The notes under the pieces are model-generated. The model did not search any database and was not told where the DNA came from. It was given only the letters and a program-made list of their open reading frames with translations. From Balneolaceae bacterium (lineage in GTDB: Bacteria; Bacteroidota; Rhodothermia; Balneolales; Balneolaceae), in NCBI GenBank assembly GCA_003559375.1, contig PWLN01000129.1, positions 1 to 45,657 of the forward strand: a stretch of DNA of 45,657 bases, written 5' to 3'. Position numbers and translations under genes: made by a program. Below are positions 38,381 to 45,657 of this stretch, piece after piece. Position 1 is the stretch's first letter. Each line of letters begins with the position of its first letter.

Positions 38381-38703
38381 AGTAGCAGTAGTTGGTTTGT
38401 CGGTTATTGAAACTGATTTTTTTTCAGTATTGTATCATGCAACATTTGGTAAAAGAAAGGATCAATGATTTTGAATAATTTGAACAATCACTTCTATTTA
38501 ATTGCCATTTGGCTTAAAACACACTGCAAACAGTATCAAAATCTTAACCAAAATGATCCCATCAGCCTCCGGGATCGCCGCTTTCTGTCCTTTCCCAATA
38601 GTTTGTTTGGTTCAGCTACATCTCATGCAAAAAACTATAATCATTGCCAGTAATTCTGATAAAGAATCCACAAGCCAGGCATTCGATTCGATAAGTACTC
38701 CTT
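38381..38703. other. 323-nt gap, no gene supported
   Basis: This region lies upstream of the giant cargo gene (minus strand) and downstream of a lipoprotein gene. It should hold the cargo gene promoter, which I cannot place. ACTGA and TCAGT flank a T-run near 38412-38428. Short plus-strand frames here have no protein-like features. Confidence 0.4.
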
Positions 38704-39159
38704 TCAGAGAGGCGTCACAGAGAGCGATCTATAGAGATGCCTGTTCTTATTCAGTTCCTGCTGAATTTCTGCTACGATCTCATTTTTCCTCTCTTCGTTT
38801 AATCCACTGTAACTGAAAGATCCTCCGATCACAACAAAATACACCAGATCAGAACCGGGCGGCCTGAGCCCCCTCAACTGTGAAACCGTGTAAACAAAAG
38901 GTTCGCTCTTAGTGTTATCTTCACGCACTACCTGTAACTGATACCGGGTTACATCATTCCTCTCTTTAAACGTTGCTATAAACCTTCCGTTTGTTACATC
39001 CCATGTGCCATTCGATTGTTGGGTAGCCGGAATAAACATTTCGAACGGCACTTCAAACGGCCCGCTATCCTTATCACCATCGGCATTGCTGTCGGTTCCG
39101 CAAGCTGTCATGGCGACAAACAACGTGAAGGCAAGCAGGGTTTTCAATATTTTTTTCAT
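38704..39159 (-). CDS. small exported lipoprotein, unknown
   Basis: A 151-residue protein with a clear lipobox (LFVAMTAC-G, Cys near 20) and an acidic linker. The mature part is about 110 residues, with beta-strand-like segments such as RFIATFKERNDVTRYQLQVV and a C-terminal helix (LNEERKNEIVAEIQQELNK). No family is recognised. It belongs to the row of minus-strand surface proteins. Confidence 0.78.
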   Translation of the reverse strand: MKKILKTLLAFTLFVAMTACGTDSNADGDKDSGPFEVPFEMFIPATQQSNGTWDVTNGRFIATFKERNDVTRYQLQVVREDNTKSEPFVYTVSQLRGLRPPGSDLVYFVVIGGSFSYSGLNEERKNEIVAEIQQELNKNRHLYRSLSVTPL

Positions 39160-39258
39160 CGTGAATGGCCTGATTTAAGTTACATTTTTGATGCATTTGC
39201 AGAGAATTTTTCATCCCATCCCCATGGAGATAACTTTCTACCTACATCCCTGCTGTTT

Positions 39259-40398
39259 TCAATCACTCAAAATAATTTTCCTGATACGGTTATTTAGAAG
39301 ATCGGAGACCAGTAGATTTCCATTTTCATTTATGATGATACCGTAAGGAGCATCAAACATGGCTTCATCTGCGGGGCCATCGTTGAATCCTTGCTCACCG
39401 GTACCGGCTACTGTAGTAACCACACCGGTATTCGAAATTTTCCGGATTCGATTGCCTTGCGACTCAGCCACATAGATCGTTCCATCATCAGCTATCGCCA
39501 GGCATGCGGGGTCGTTAAATTGGGCACTTAGTGCAGCACCGTCAGCATATCCACGCTCTCCGTTTCCTGCAATAACCGTAACGTCTCCGTTTAGGGTAAG
39601 TTTACGAATCATATGATTTCGGGTATCCGAGATAAAAATATTTTCACTGCTATCCATTGCCATACAAGTAGGCCATCGAAAAGATACTTCCGTGCCATTG
39701 CCCTCGGCAAAACCAAATTCGCCACTGCCGGCAAATGTTGTTACTTGCAGATCAGGAGAAATTTTTCGAATCCGGTTGCCATCCATATCGGCGACGTACA
39801 CATTTCCGTCAGAATCAATAACCAACCCATCAGGCAGTTCAAAACTTGCTGCAGCCGCGGTCCCATCAATGCTAAACCGCGCACCTGTACCTGCATAAGT
39901 TGTCACTTCTCCATCCGTTGATATTCTTCTGATCCGACTGTTAAAACGATCGGCCACAAACATATCACCATTGGGATGAAAAGCTATGCCATTTGGATGA
40001 AAGAACACGGCCTCTGCAGTCGGTCCGTCCCGGTGCCCTCTTTCTCCGGTGCCTGCAAATGTGGTTACCTCACCATCAGTATTGATTTTCCTGATCAAAT
40101 CATTGCTGCTGTCAGATATATAAAGATTCCACTGATCATCGAATAAGAGGTTCTTTGGCCAGTTAAATGTGGCCTGAGCCGCTGGGCCATCATTAGTCCC
40201 TCTCTCACCAGTACCGGCAAAGGTGATTACAGTAGCGGAACTTCCACCCGGAGGATTGGGATCATCATTCGGCTGATCAACCGGTGGCTGAGGGTCCGGA
40301 TCGTTAAGATCACCCTGCGTGCTATTATCGCTACAGCCTGTAAGCAGGAAAAAAAGCAATGCAACAAGAAGATAAATTGGTTTGACCCTGTTAAACAT
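39259..40398 (-). CDS. NHL-repeat beta-propeller lipoprotein
   Basis: A 379-residue lipoprotein. The start is set at ATG 40398, which puts LFFLLTGC-S at a normal lipobox distance; an earlier ATG (40440) adds 14 residues before the signal. A Pro/Asp-rich linker (about 27-55) is followed by six NHL repeats, each with FAGTGERG-like and NRIRKIS-like segments, giving a six-bladed propeller. NHL propellers bind proteins, nucleic acids or glycans, or act as scaffolds; no catalytic site is seen. Array B lies directly upstream. Confidence 0.88.
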   Translation of the reverse strand: MFNRVKPIYLLVALLFFLLTGCSDNSTQGDLNDPDPQPPVDQPNDDPNPPGGSSATVITFAGTGERGTNDGPAAQATFNWPKNLLFDDQWNLYISDSSNDLIRKINTDGEVTTFAGTGERGHRDGPTAEAVFFHPNGIAFHPNGDMFVADRFNSRIRRISTDGEVTTYAGTGARFSIDGTAAAASFELPDGLVIDSDGNVYVADMDGNRIRKISPDLQVTTFAGSGEFGFAEGNGTEVSFRWPTCMAMDSSENIFISDTRNHMIRKLTLNGDVTVIAGNGERGYADGAALSAQFNDPACLAIADDGTIYVAESQGNRIRKISNTGVVTTVAGTGEQGFNDGPADEAMFDAPYGIIINENGNLLVSDLLNNRIRKIILSD

Positions 40399-40495
40399 GA
40401 TTACTGAAGATTTAATATTTAGAATTACCGTACCATGCAACTTTTGTTGCGGTATCGGCTCATTGATAATGCTGTTATGTTTTGAAATCAGGAAA

Positions 40496-40838
40496 AAACA
40501 TGGTATTTCTATACGGGTCTGTTCACAGCGTCACTTCGTAAACGGGTTCGATGTTGAGCCAGGTGATGGGGAATGATAGAAATACCATGTTTGGGGCGAT
40601 GGGGGTATGTATCAGGGGAAACATGGTATGTTTATACGTATCCAGAACATAGCTCAACATCGAAGAACAGGTAAGGGGTGAACCGTTGCATGTCATCGAA
40701 TAAACATACCATGTTTGGGGGCGTGGGGGCGTGTCAAGAAAAACATGGTATGTTTATACGCACCCAGAACATAGCTCTACATCGAAGAACAGATAAGGAG
40801 TGAACCGTTGCATGACATGGGGTAAACATACCATGTTT
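40496..40838. repeat. palindromic array B, three 97-98-bp units
   Basis: Unit 3 is 40496-40592 (97 bp), unit 4 is 40619-40716 and unit 5 is 40741-40838 (98 bp each). Spacers of 26 and 24 nt are G-rich (GGGG...TGGGGG). Units 4 and 5 have the same arms as array A; unit 5 has one base changed at the inner end of its right arm. Unit 3 has different but perfectly matching 17-bp arms (AAACATGGTATTTCTAT), and its core is inverted relative to the others. The array lies upstream of the NHL lipoprotein and downstream of the FISUMP gene, both on the minus strand. Confidence 0.9.
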
Positions 40839-40862
40839 GGGATGTTGCTATTCCAGACAGGT

Positions 40863-41636
40863 TTATCCTTTGATACATCGTACTGAAAAACCCTGTTTTT
40901 TATTCACATAAAACCTCAGTATATCTGCATCCTGGAAGTACAGGCTCCGGTAGATCGCTTCAGCCTGATTTTGTTCGGATGCAGTCCACCAATAACCGAA
41001 CCGGTTAATGTCAGAAAATGAACCGTCGGTGGGCACACGCCGGCCACCGGGGTTTCCGTTAAATCCGCTTTCATTGTTTGCCCCTGTATTTGGGCTTTCC
41101 CAGAAAGAACCCGATTTTAATTTACCCCCCGCATTCGCATCTGCACCTCTTTTCATGGAAGAATTGGCTTCCTGGGCGCTCATACCAAGATGCCTTTCAA
41201 GTGTTTTCCAGTCATCATCAGAAGGTACTTTCCACCCTTCAGGGCATATCCCTCGTGGATCTGAAACAGCGAACCAATTATAGAGTTTGCCAAAATTGAG
41301 ATCATTGGCTACAAGATGATTATATCTGCTCCATGCACCGGTATTCAAAGCTATCCAATCCGTTTCGCCTTGTACTTCAGGAATGGCATCACCGTTCCTG
41401 TACCGTGTAACGGCCAGATTTTCTGCCATCCATAACTGATTACCAATGCGAACAACAGGATAAGTATGCTGATCGATGTCCTGAATAGTCACCGGGTCAT
41501 CATCACCATTTACAGAAGTTGAGTTATCACTGCAGGATAACAACAAGAACAATACCAATATAAGTGCCAACATCACTGTTTTCCGAAAAGCGACTTTTTC
41601 ACTGTGGCTGATGTTTTCTGATATTTGTGAAATCAT
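40863..41636 (-). CDS. FISUMP-domain lipoprotein
   Basis: A 257-residue protein with a lipoprotein signal (LVLFLLLSC-S, Cys near 35). The mature domain matches the Fibrobacter succinogenes major paralogous (FISUMP) domain, with YPVVRIGNQLWMAENL, CPEGWKVPSDDDW near the centre, YWWTASE and the end GFSVRCIKG. The fold is thought to resemble the C-type-lectin/formylglycine-generating group, and the proteins are surface-exposed. The function is unknown. Its 3' end is 24 nt from palindromic unit 5. Confidence 0.9.
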   Translation of the reverse strand: MISQISENISHSEKVAFRKTVMLALILVLFLLLSCSDNSTSVNGDDDPVTIQDIDQHTYPVVRIGNQLWMAENLAVTRYRNGDAIPEVQGETDWIALNTGAWSRYNHLVANDLNFGKLYNWFAVSDPRGICPEGWKVPSDDDWKTLERHLGMSAQEANSSMKRGADANAGGKLKSGSFWESPNTGANNESGFNGNPGGRRVPTDGSFSDINRFGYWWTASEQNQAEAIYRSLYFQDADILRFYVNKKQGFSVRCIKG

Positions 41637-41794
41637 ATAATTTGTTTTGTTTGGTTTTTGTTATTGAATCTTTTCTCTTGATATGTAATGCATCATATTT
41701 CTATAAGGTGGATAATTGATCCAAAAAGTCATGATTACCTCATGTTTTGCCCGATATCATGGTATTTTCAGCAGCCACCAATATCCACCGGCTA

Positions 41795-42802
41795 TTAGTA
41801 AATAAAGGTCATATCATCTATAATAAAACTCGCGCTAAGCTGCGGCTGATTGAATGTAATGGTGGTGAGGCAGTGTACATACATGATGTTTACGTCAGGT
41901 TCAATGAATGCTTTTTCCCCTCGTGAAACAACGAAAGTCTCCTCTCCTATAATGTTCCCACCCTTGTCACGATATTGGAGTGTAACAGGTAGATCGTCAT
42001 ATCCTAATGACGACATGTAAAAACTTTGAAGTACAAACGGTTCACTCCTCATAATTACTGAAACAGAACGAGGCTGGGCGCCAAAACTGGGATAGATCGC
42101 ATTAGGTTTCGAGACAATTCCATCGAACCACCCTCTTTCGGGCTCATTCCCTTCATCCTGTGAACGAAAAATATCATCTCTCACCCACCAATCACCCCAA
42201 ATAAATCCGTAATAACCATCTTGTAACCGAGATGATCCAGGAATTGTTATATCATCGAAATTGATGAAGACCACATTTCCGTCAGGACCTACACAGGATG
42301 GTATTCCGTCCCTGATATATCCGGTGGCCACTGATAAATCCGGATCGATGGACCCATCTGTGGCATTCAGCAGGGTGAGTATGACACTCTCTTCCTCCTC
42401 AGTTTCGTCATCAACTATGGTCTCCAGTATAATTTCCGCAGTGGTTTGCCCCGGTGTAAAGGAAATGGACCTGGCATTTGGGTCAATATAGTCCTCACCG
42501 TATGTAGCCTCTCCCGAAAACCTGTATGAAACAGTAGATTCGTTTGATGTGTCTACACTCCGTGTAACCGTAAAGACAAGGTTGAATCCTTCCAAAACAC
42601 GTATGGGTTCATTAATCTCTACAGAATAAATGGCATTGCCCTTGTTACTGTCGCCTGGATTATCATCACACGATACAGCAAATAAAACCGCCATAAAAAA
42701 GACAAGCAACTGCCTTATACATATAGCTGGCCCATTAGTTCGATTCATTCCGTTATTTGCAGCGCCTGTTAATTGAGTGTTTTTGAACAAGCATGAGTTC
42801 AT
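41795..42802 (-). CDS. Calx-beta-domain lipoprotein
   Basis: A 335-residue protein. A lipobox (VLFAVSC-D) suggests the start may be the second ATG (42748), 18 codons in, which would leave a normal signal peptide. A Calx-beta-like domain (about 60-155) has YSVEINEPIRVLEG, GEDYIDP and TIVDDETEEEESVILTL. A C-terminal sandwich-like half carries VFINFDDITIPG and ends SASFIIDDMTFIY. Calx-beta domains bind calcium and occur in adhesion proteins. Function here is unknown. Confidence 0.85.
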   Translation of the reverse strand: MNSCLFKNTQLTGAANNGMNRTNGPAICIRQLLVFFMAVLFAVSCDDNPGDSNKGNAIYSVEINEPIRVLEGFNLVFTVTRSVDTSNESTVSYRFSGEATYGEDYIDPNARSISFTPGQTTAEIILETIVDDETEEEESVILTLLNATDGSIDPDLSVATGYIRDGIPSCVGPDGNVVFINFDDITIPGSSRLQDGYYGFIWGDWWVRDDIFRSQDEGNEPERGWFDGIVSKPNAIYPSFGAQPRSVSVIMRSEPFVLQSFYMSSLGYDDLPVTLQYRDKGGNIIGEETFVVSRGEKAFIEPDVNIMYVHCLTTITFNQPQLSASFIIDDMTFIY

Positions 42803-43209
42803 AAATTTTTGCCTGATGTGAAAAGTTATTAAGTAAAGAATCGTTATAAGTAAGTATTGATCTGATTATGTGATGCAACTTTATTTGGTAATTGAGATCA
42901 CTTGTATTCATTTTTTTATGAAAATTGATCCGGAGTATGCAGCAAACCGAAAAATGTGTAATGATGAAAACAATTGGCCATTACGATTCTTCATAAAGGT
43001 TTGACCGTGGTTTAAGAAAGGGTTCATTTAATACCAGATATCATCCCATTCAGAAATAATTATTGATATTTGTACTTTTAACTCTCTGTAGTTCTTGTTA
43101 TCCTACGGGTTAAACGCCGTTTTTTGTCGATATAAAACAGGAATAGATAACCTCACCGGGAGCAGGCTAAGTGCTGTATTCTACCTGATTCCGGTATGCA
43201 TTTTAAGCT
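42803..43209. other. 407-nt divergent gap, nothing recognised
   Basis: AT-rich region between the divergent lipoprotein and VTC-domain genes. It should hold both promoters, but I cannot place one with confidence. A 28-codon frame beginning MKIDPEYAANRK near 42918 has no support. No repeat of the palindrome families is present. Confidence 0.4.
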
Positions 43210-43956
43210 ATGATTGCAGACAAGCTGCAAAGACAACGCTTTGAGCATAAATACCGCATTAGCGAAGCCAAGGCACTACAGATTCGTTCTTTTGTGCAGA
43301 ATTATCTGGATTGTGATACGTACGGCAGAACTCAACCTGATTTGTCATATCCCGTTCACAGCCTGTACCTGGATTCCATGTTTCTGAAAACCTATCAGGA
43401 TACCATAAACGGGAACCGAAACCGCTTTAAGCTGCGCATACGCTATTATGACTATGAAGAAACCCCTGTTTTTTTCGAAATAAAGCGCCGATTTAACAAT
43501 GTGATCCGGAAAAACAGAGCCCAGGTACACAGGCGTTTTGTTAAGGATTTGATGAACGGACACCTTCCAACCTACGATCACCTTGTCCAAAAAACCCCGG
43601 ATCAGCTACAGGCACTCGAACAATTCTGTTACCTGCAAAATCAATTACAGGCAACGCCAGTGCTGCATGTAAGCTACCTGCGGGAAGCTTATGAACTGGA
43701 ACATTCCAATGCTGTCCGGGTAACTTTCGACCGCAATGTGCAGAGCAGTATTCAGCATGAGCTTAAACTCACATCAGAACTGCCCAAACCCTTATCTACA
43801 TTTGGGGATTCGGTAATCCTAGAATTGAAATTCACCGACCGTTTCCCCCTGTGGCTACAGGAATTAACGCAGCTATTTCATCTTCGTCAGCAATCGGCTG
43901 CCAAGTACGTTGATAGCATTGAAAAACTGGAGTTCAAAAAATATGAACTTGCCTGA
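43210..43956 (+). CDS. VTC-domain polyphosphate polymerase-like protein
   Basis: A 248-residue protein of the VTC/CYTH tunnel fold. It starts with QRFEHKYRISEAKALQI and has SLYLDS near residue 57, KLRIRYYDYEETPVFFEIKRR (about 75-95, typed here in pieces FKLRIRYYD and FFEIKRRF) and the end AAKYVDSIEKLEF. The VTC domain makes polyphosphate from ATP in yeast; bacterial relatives are usually next to a DUF4956 protein, as here (24 nt downstream). Activity is not proven by sequence alone. It is not preceded by a signal peptide and should face the cytoplasm. Confidence 0.9.
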   Translation: MIADKLQRQRFEHKYRISEAKALQIRSFVQNYLDCDTYGRTQPDLSYPVHSLYLDSMFLKTYQDTINGNRNRFKLRIRYYDYEETPVFFEIKRRFNNVIRKNRAQVHRRFVKDLMNGHLPTYDHLVQKTPDQLQALEQFCYLQNQLQATPVLHVSYLREAYELEHSNAVRVTFDRNVQSSIQHELKLTSELPKPLSTFGDSVILELKFTDRFPLWLQELTQLFHLRQQSAAKYVDSIEKLEFKKYELA

Positions 43957-43980
43957 CGCAACACTGAACCACATATAAAA

Positions 43981-44667
43981 ATGAACGACTGGTTACAATT
44001 CGGAGATACTGCACCGCTGCCAACAGACCTGCCTACCCTTGGCCTGGCGCTGCTTCTGGCCTATATGAGCGGGCAGCTCATTGCATGGGTCTATATGTAT
44101 ACCCATTCGGGCCTTTCCTATTCCAGAAACTTTGTGAGTTCGTTAATCATCATCCCCATCACGGTTGCCCTGGTTATGATGGTTCTGGACAATAACCTGG
44201 TTACAGCGTTCAGCCTGCTGGCCGTCTTTGCCATTGTACGCTTCAGGAATATTCTGCGCGACACCCTCGATACGGTCTACATTCTTACCCTTATCGTGGT
44301 TGGCATGGCCGCAGGCACTCAAAAGTTTACCACTGCCGTTCTTGGAACCCTGTTCGCGGCATTTATCCTGGTATTCATCTGGTTTACCAATTTCGGGGCG
44401 CGTCAGCGCTACGACCTCATCCTGAACCTGCGCTGGGCCCTTCCGCTTTCGCAGCTTGCTGATCTTCAGCAGTTTCTCAAGCGGCACTCCCTGAAAACCA
44501 TCCTTGCCTCACAACGCTCCGGTGGCGATATGGACGCTACGCACCTTTCATACCGGCTCCGCCTTCGGGATCCCGAGCGCGTGGATTTACTGCTGGATGA
44601 AATCCGGCAGGTTGACGGGGTATCTGATGTTAGCAGCCTTCGGGCAGAAGATGAGTCGGAGGTGTAA
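43981..44667 (+). CDS. DUF4956 integral membrane protein
   Basis: A 228-residue protein with about four to five membrane helices in residues 18-140 and a soluble C-terminal domain with ferredoxin-like features (LRLRDPERVDLLLDEIRQVDGV). The family signature SLLAVFAIVRFRNILRDTLDT is present. DUF4956 proteins often accompany VTC-domain proteins, probably as their membrane partner. Its stop overlaps the next start as TAATG. Confidence 0.9.
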   Translation: MNDWLQFGDTAPLPTDLPTLGLALLLAYMSGQLIAWVYMYTHSGLSYSRNFVSSLIIIPITVALVMMVLDNNLVTAFSLLAVFAIVRFRNILRDTLDTVYILTLIVVGMAAGTQKFTTAVLGTLFAAFILVFIWFTNFGARQRYDLILNLRWALPLSQLADLQQFLKRHSLKTILASQRSGGDMDATHLSYRLRLRDPERVDLLLDEIRQVDGVSDVSSLRAEDESEV

Positions 44668-45657
44668 TGGCAAGATCCTATCAGCCTATACCGGTACCCT
44701 TGAAACAGCGCCTGAAAGAACTTCGTGTGAAGGGGCTGCCACTGCTTGTCTTTTTAATGGCAGGGGTGTCGGTTTTTTATCTGTGGACCGATAAGGTCAG
44801 CTCTCCGGGAATGATTGGTGAAGTGGTTGCCGGGCAGGCGGCCGTGTCGAGCCCGAAGAGCGGCTTTCTGATCAATTTTTATTACGACCGTTTTGATGTG
44901 GTAGAGCAAGGCCAGCTTATCGGGCAGATCATGCCAAAAGACAGCCTGGTGCTGAACGCCCAGTTAGACCTGGTACGCGCTGAGATTGACTATCTGCGTG
45001 AAAGCCTTGACCCGATTATCGGTGAACAACGAAATCTCATCAACTTTGAAGAGTTAAAGCTCGAGCAGATCCAAAGCCGGATATCGCTGGCCAGAGTGGA
45101 ATTGGAGCGCCAGCAGGCCCTGGCCAATTACAACCGTATTGCGGATTTGTTTGAAAGGCAGCTGGTTTCAGAGCAGGAGTATGAATCCATCCAGACCCGG
45201 CTTGACCTGCTCACGGTTCAGTCTGATGAGTTGCGAAGCCTGATTGACTACCTGGGAACCCGCATTGCGGAAATTGAAGAAATGAGCGGATTCGATTCAC
45301 GTGCGGACCGCGATCCTGTTCTGGCGGCCATCAAAGTACAGCAGCAGCGAATGGAGACCATACTTGCCGAATCTGCCCCGATTCCGCTTTATGCTACCAT
45401 CTCCGGAATCATCAGCCAGGTTTGGCACCGCCAGGGAGAATATGTTGCCGAGGGGAGTTCGATCCTTCACATCCAGTCCGAAGAACCCGCATTTATTGTG
45501 GGGTATGTGCGCCAGCCCATATCCATTCAGCCCTACAGCGGCATGCAGGTGGAGGTGCGAACACGCCGGCCGGGCCGCACTTTTTTCTTTTCTTCGATTG
45601 AACAGGTTGGTGGCCATATACAGATCCTTGAGGAAAATATGCAGCGCCCCGGATCGT
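44667..45657 (+). CDS. HlyD-type membrane fusion/adaptor protein, cut by window end
   Basis: The ATG at 44667 overlaps the DUF4956 stop, and the frame stays open to the last base (330 codons, 3' end missing). The protein has an N-terminal anchor helix (LPLLVFLMAGVSVFYLW, about 24-41), the first lipoyl half (VSSPKSGFLINFYYDRFDVV), a long coiled coil (about 100-215), the second lipoyl half (ATISGIISQVWHRQGEYV, about 240-258) and the start of a beta-barrel. This is the layout of HlyD/EmrA-type adaptors. With VTC and DUF4956 it suggests an export or envelope polymer system; the rest lies beyond the window. Confidence 0.9.
   Translation, partial: MARSYQPIPVPLKQRLKELRVKGLPLLVFLMAGVSVFYLWTDKVSSPGMIGEVVAGQAAVSSPKSGFLINFYYDRFDVVEQGQLIGQIMPKDSLVLNAQLDLVRAEIDYLRESLDPIIGEQRNLINFEELKLEQIQSRISLARVELERQQALANYNRIADLFERQLVSEQEYESIQTRLDLLTVQSDELRSLIDYLGTRIAEIEEMSGFDSRADRDPVLAAIKVQQQRMETILAESAPIPLYATISGIISQVWHRQGEYVAEGSSILHIQSEEPAFIVGYVRQPISIQPYSGMQVEVRTRRPGRTFFFSSIEQVGGHIQILEENMQRPGS

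Noticed and set aside
38465-38653. 62-codon plus-strand frame upstream of the giant gene
   Set aside because: No protein-like pattern and no start signal; it lies where a promoter for the minus-strand gene is expected.
30859-40838. Integron attC sites forming a cassette array
   Set aside because: The units are palindromic and recur between genes, but the GTTRRRY/RYYYAAC core boxes are not placed as in attC, intervening genes are long with their own signals, and no integrase is seen.
40496-40838. CRISPR array
   Set aside because: The repeated part is about 98 bp with 24-26-nt spacers that are themselves similar and G-rich; there are no cas genes.
40863-41636. Diversity-generating retroelement target (FISUMP fold)
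   Set aside because: The fold is related to DGR target folds, but no reverse transcriptase, template repeat or A-biased variable repeat is present.
42918-43004. 28-codon frame MKIDPEYAANRK...
   Set aside because: Short, no recognisable motif and no conservation evidence, unlike the 42-residue gene at 31093.

Overview
The window looks like a chromosomal segment of a Bacteroidota-related marine bacterium, most likely a Balneolota (Balneolaceae-type) genome. The evidence is a very large secreted protein ending in a type IX secretion sorting domain (NYPNPFNPST near the end), many SCN/SCD-type lipoproteins, starts with little Shine-Dalgarno signal, and many short intergenic palindromes. The genus is not determined. 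No phage, CRISPR array or complete insertion sequence is visible; the accessory signal lies in repeats and surface proteins.

Layout. (1) 1-390: two minus-strand tRNA genes, Arg(CCU) and Thr(CGU). (2) 776-5637, minus: dxs, xseB and comEC, separated by repeat debris. (3) 6083-8356, plus: a tightly overlapping cluster folB-folK-deoxynucleoside kinase-small membrane protein-TPR protein. (4) 8424-11368, minus: secreted S9 peptidase and yajQ. (5) 11429-13784: a small membrane protein, a lipoprotein and a probable outer-membrane protein, with a strong bidirectional terminator. (6) 13914-19153, minus: RND efflux adaptor, RND permease, then an SDR. (7) 19546-21737, minus: SDR and aldehyde dehydrogenase overlapping by ATGA. 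(8) 22119-30860, plus: APC permease fused to two UspA domains, M28 peptidase lipoprotein, ChaN-like protein, hemB, htpX and hemL. (9) 31093-42802, minus: a surface and lipoprotein island with a 2354-residue T9SS cargo protein (Pmp-like beta-helix plus two BspA/DUF285 modules), a small lipoprotein, an NHL propeller, a FISUMP lipoprotein, a Calx-beta lipoprotein, and an unlisted 42-codon gene resembling a lasso-peptide precursor leader. (10) 43210-end, plus: VTC-domain protein, DUF4956 membrane protein and a HlyD-type adaptor cut by the window edge.

The most unusual features are five copies of a roughly 98-bp palindromic unit in two arrays (30859-31077 and 40496-40838). Each unit has 16-17 bp terminal inverted arms around a conserved core. 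One unit has its core inverted and carries matching (compensatory) changes in both arms, so the long hairpin appears to be maintained. One array begins inside the hemL stop codon. At least five other palindromic or MITE-like families are scattered in intergenic DNA, and several supply or touch the 3' ends of genes (hemB, an SDR, hemL). The orphan lasso-like precursor sits between the giant cargo gene and array A, without maturation genes in the window.

All functional calls are from reading translated motifs; no database search was run.
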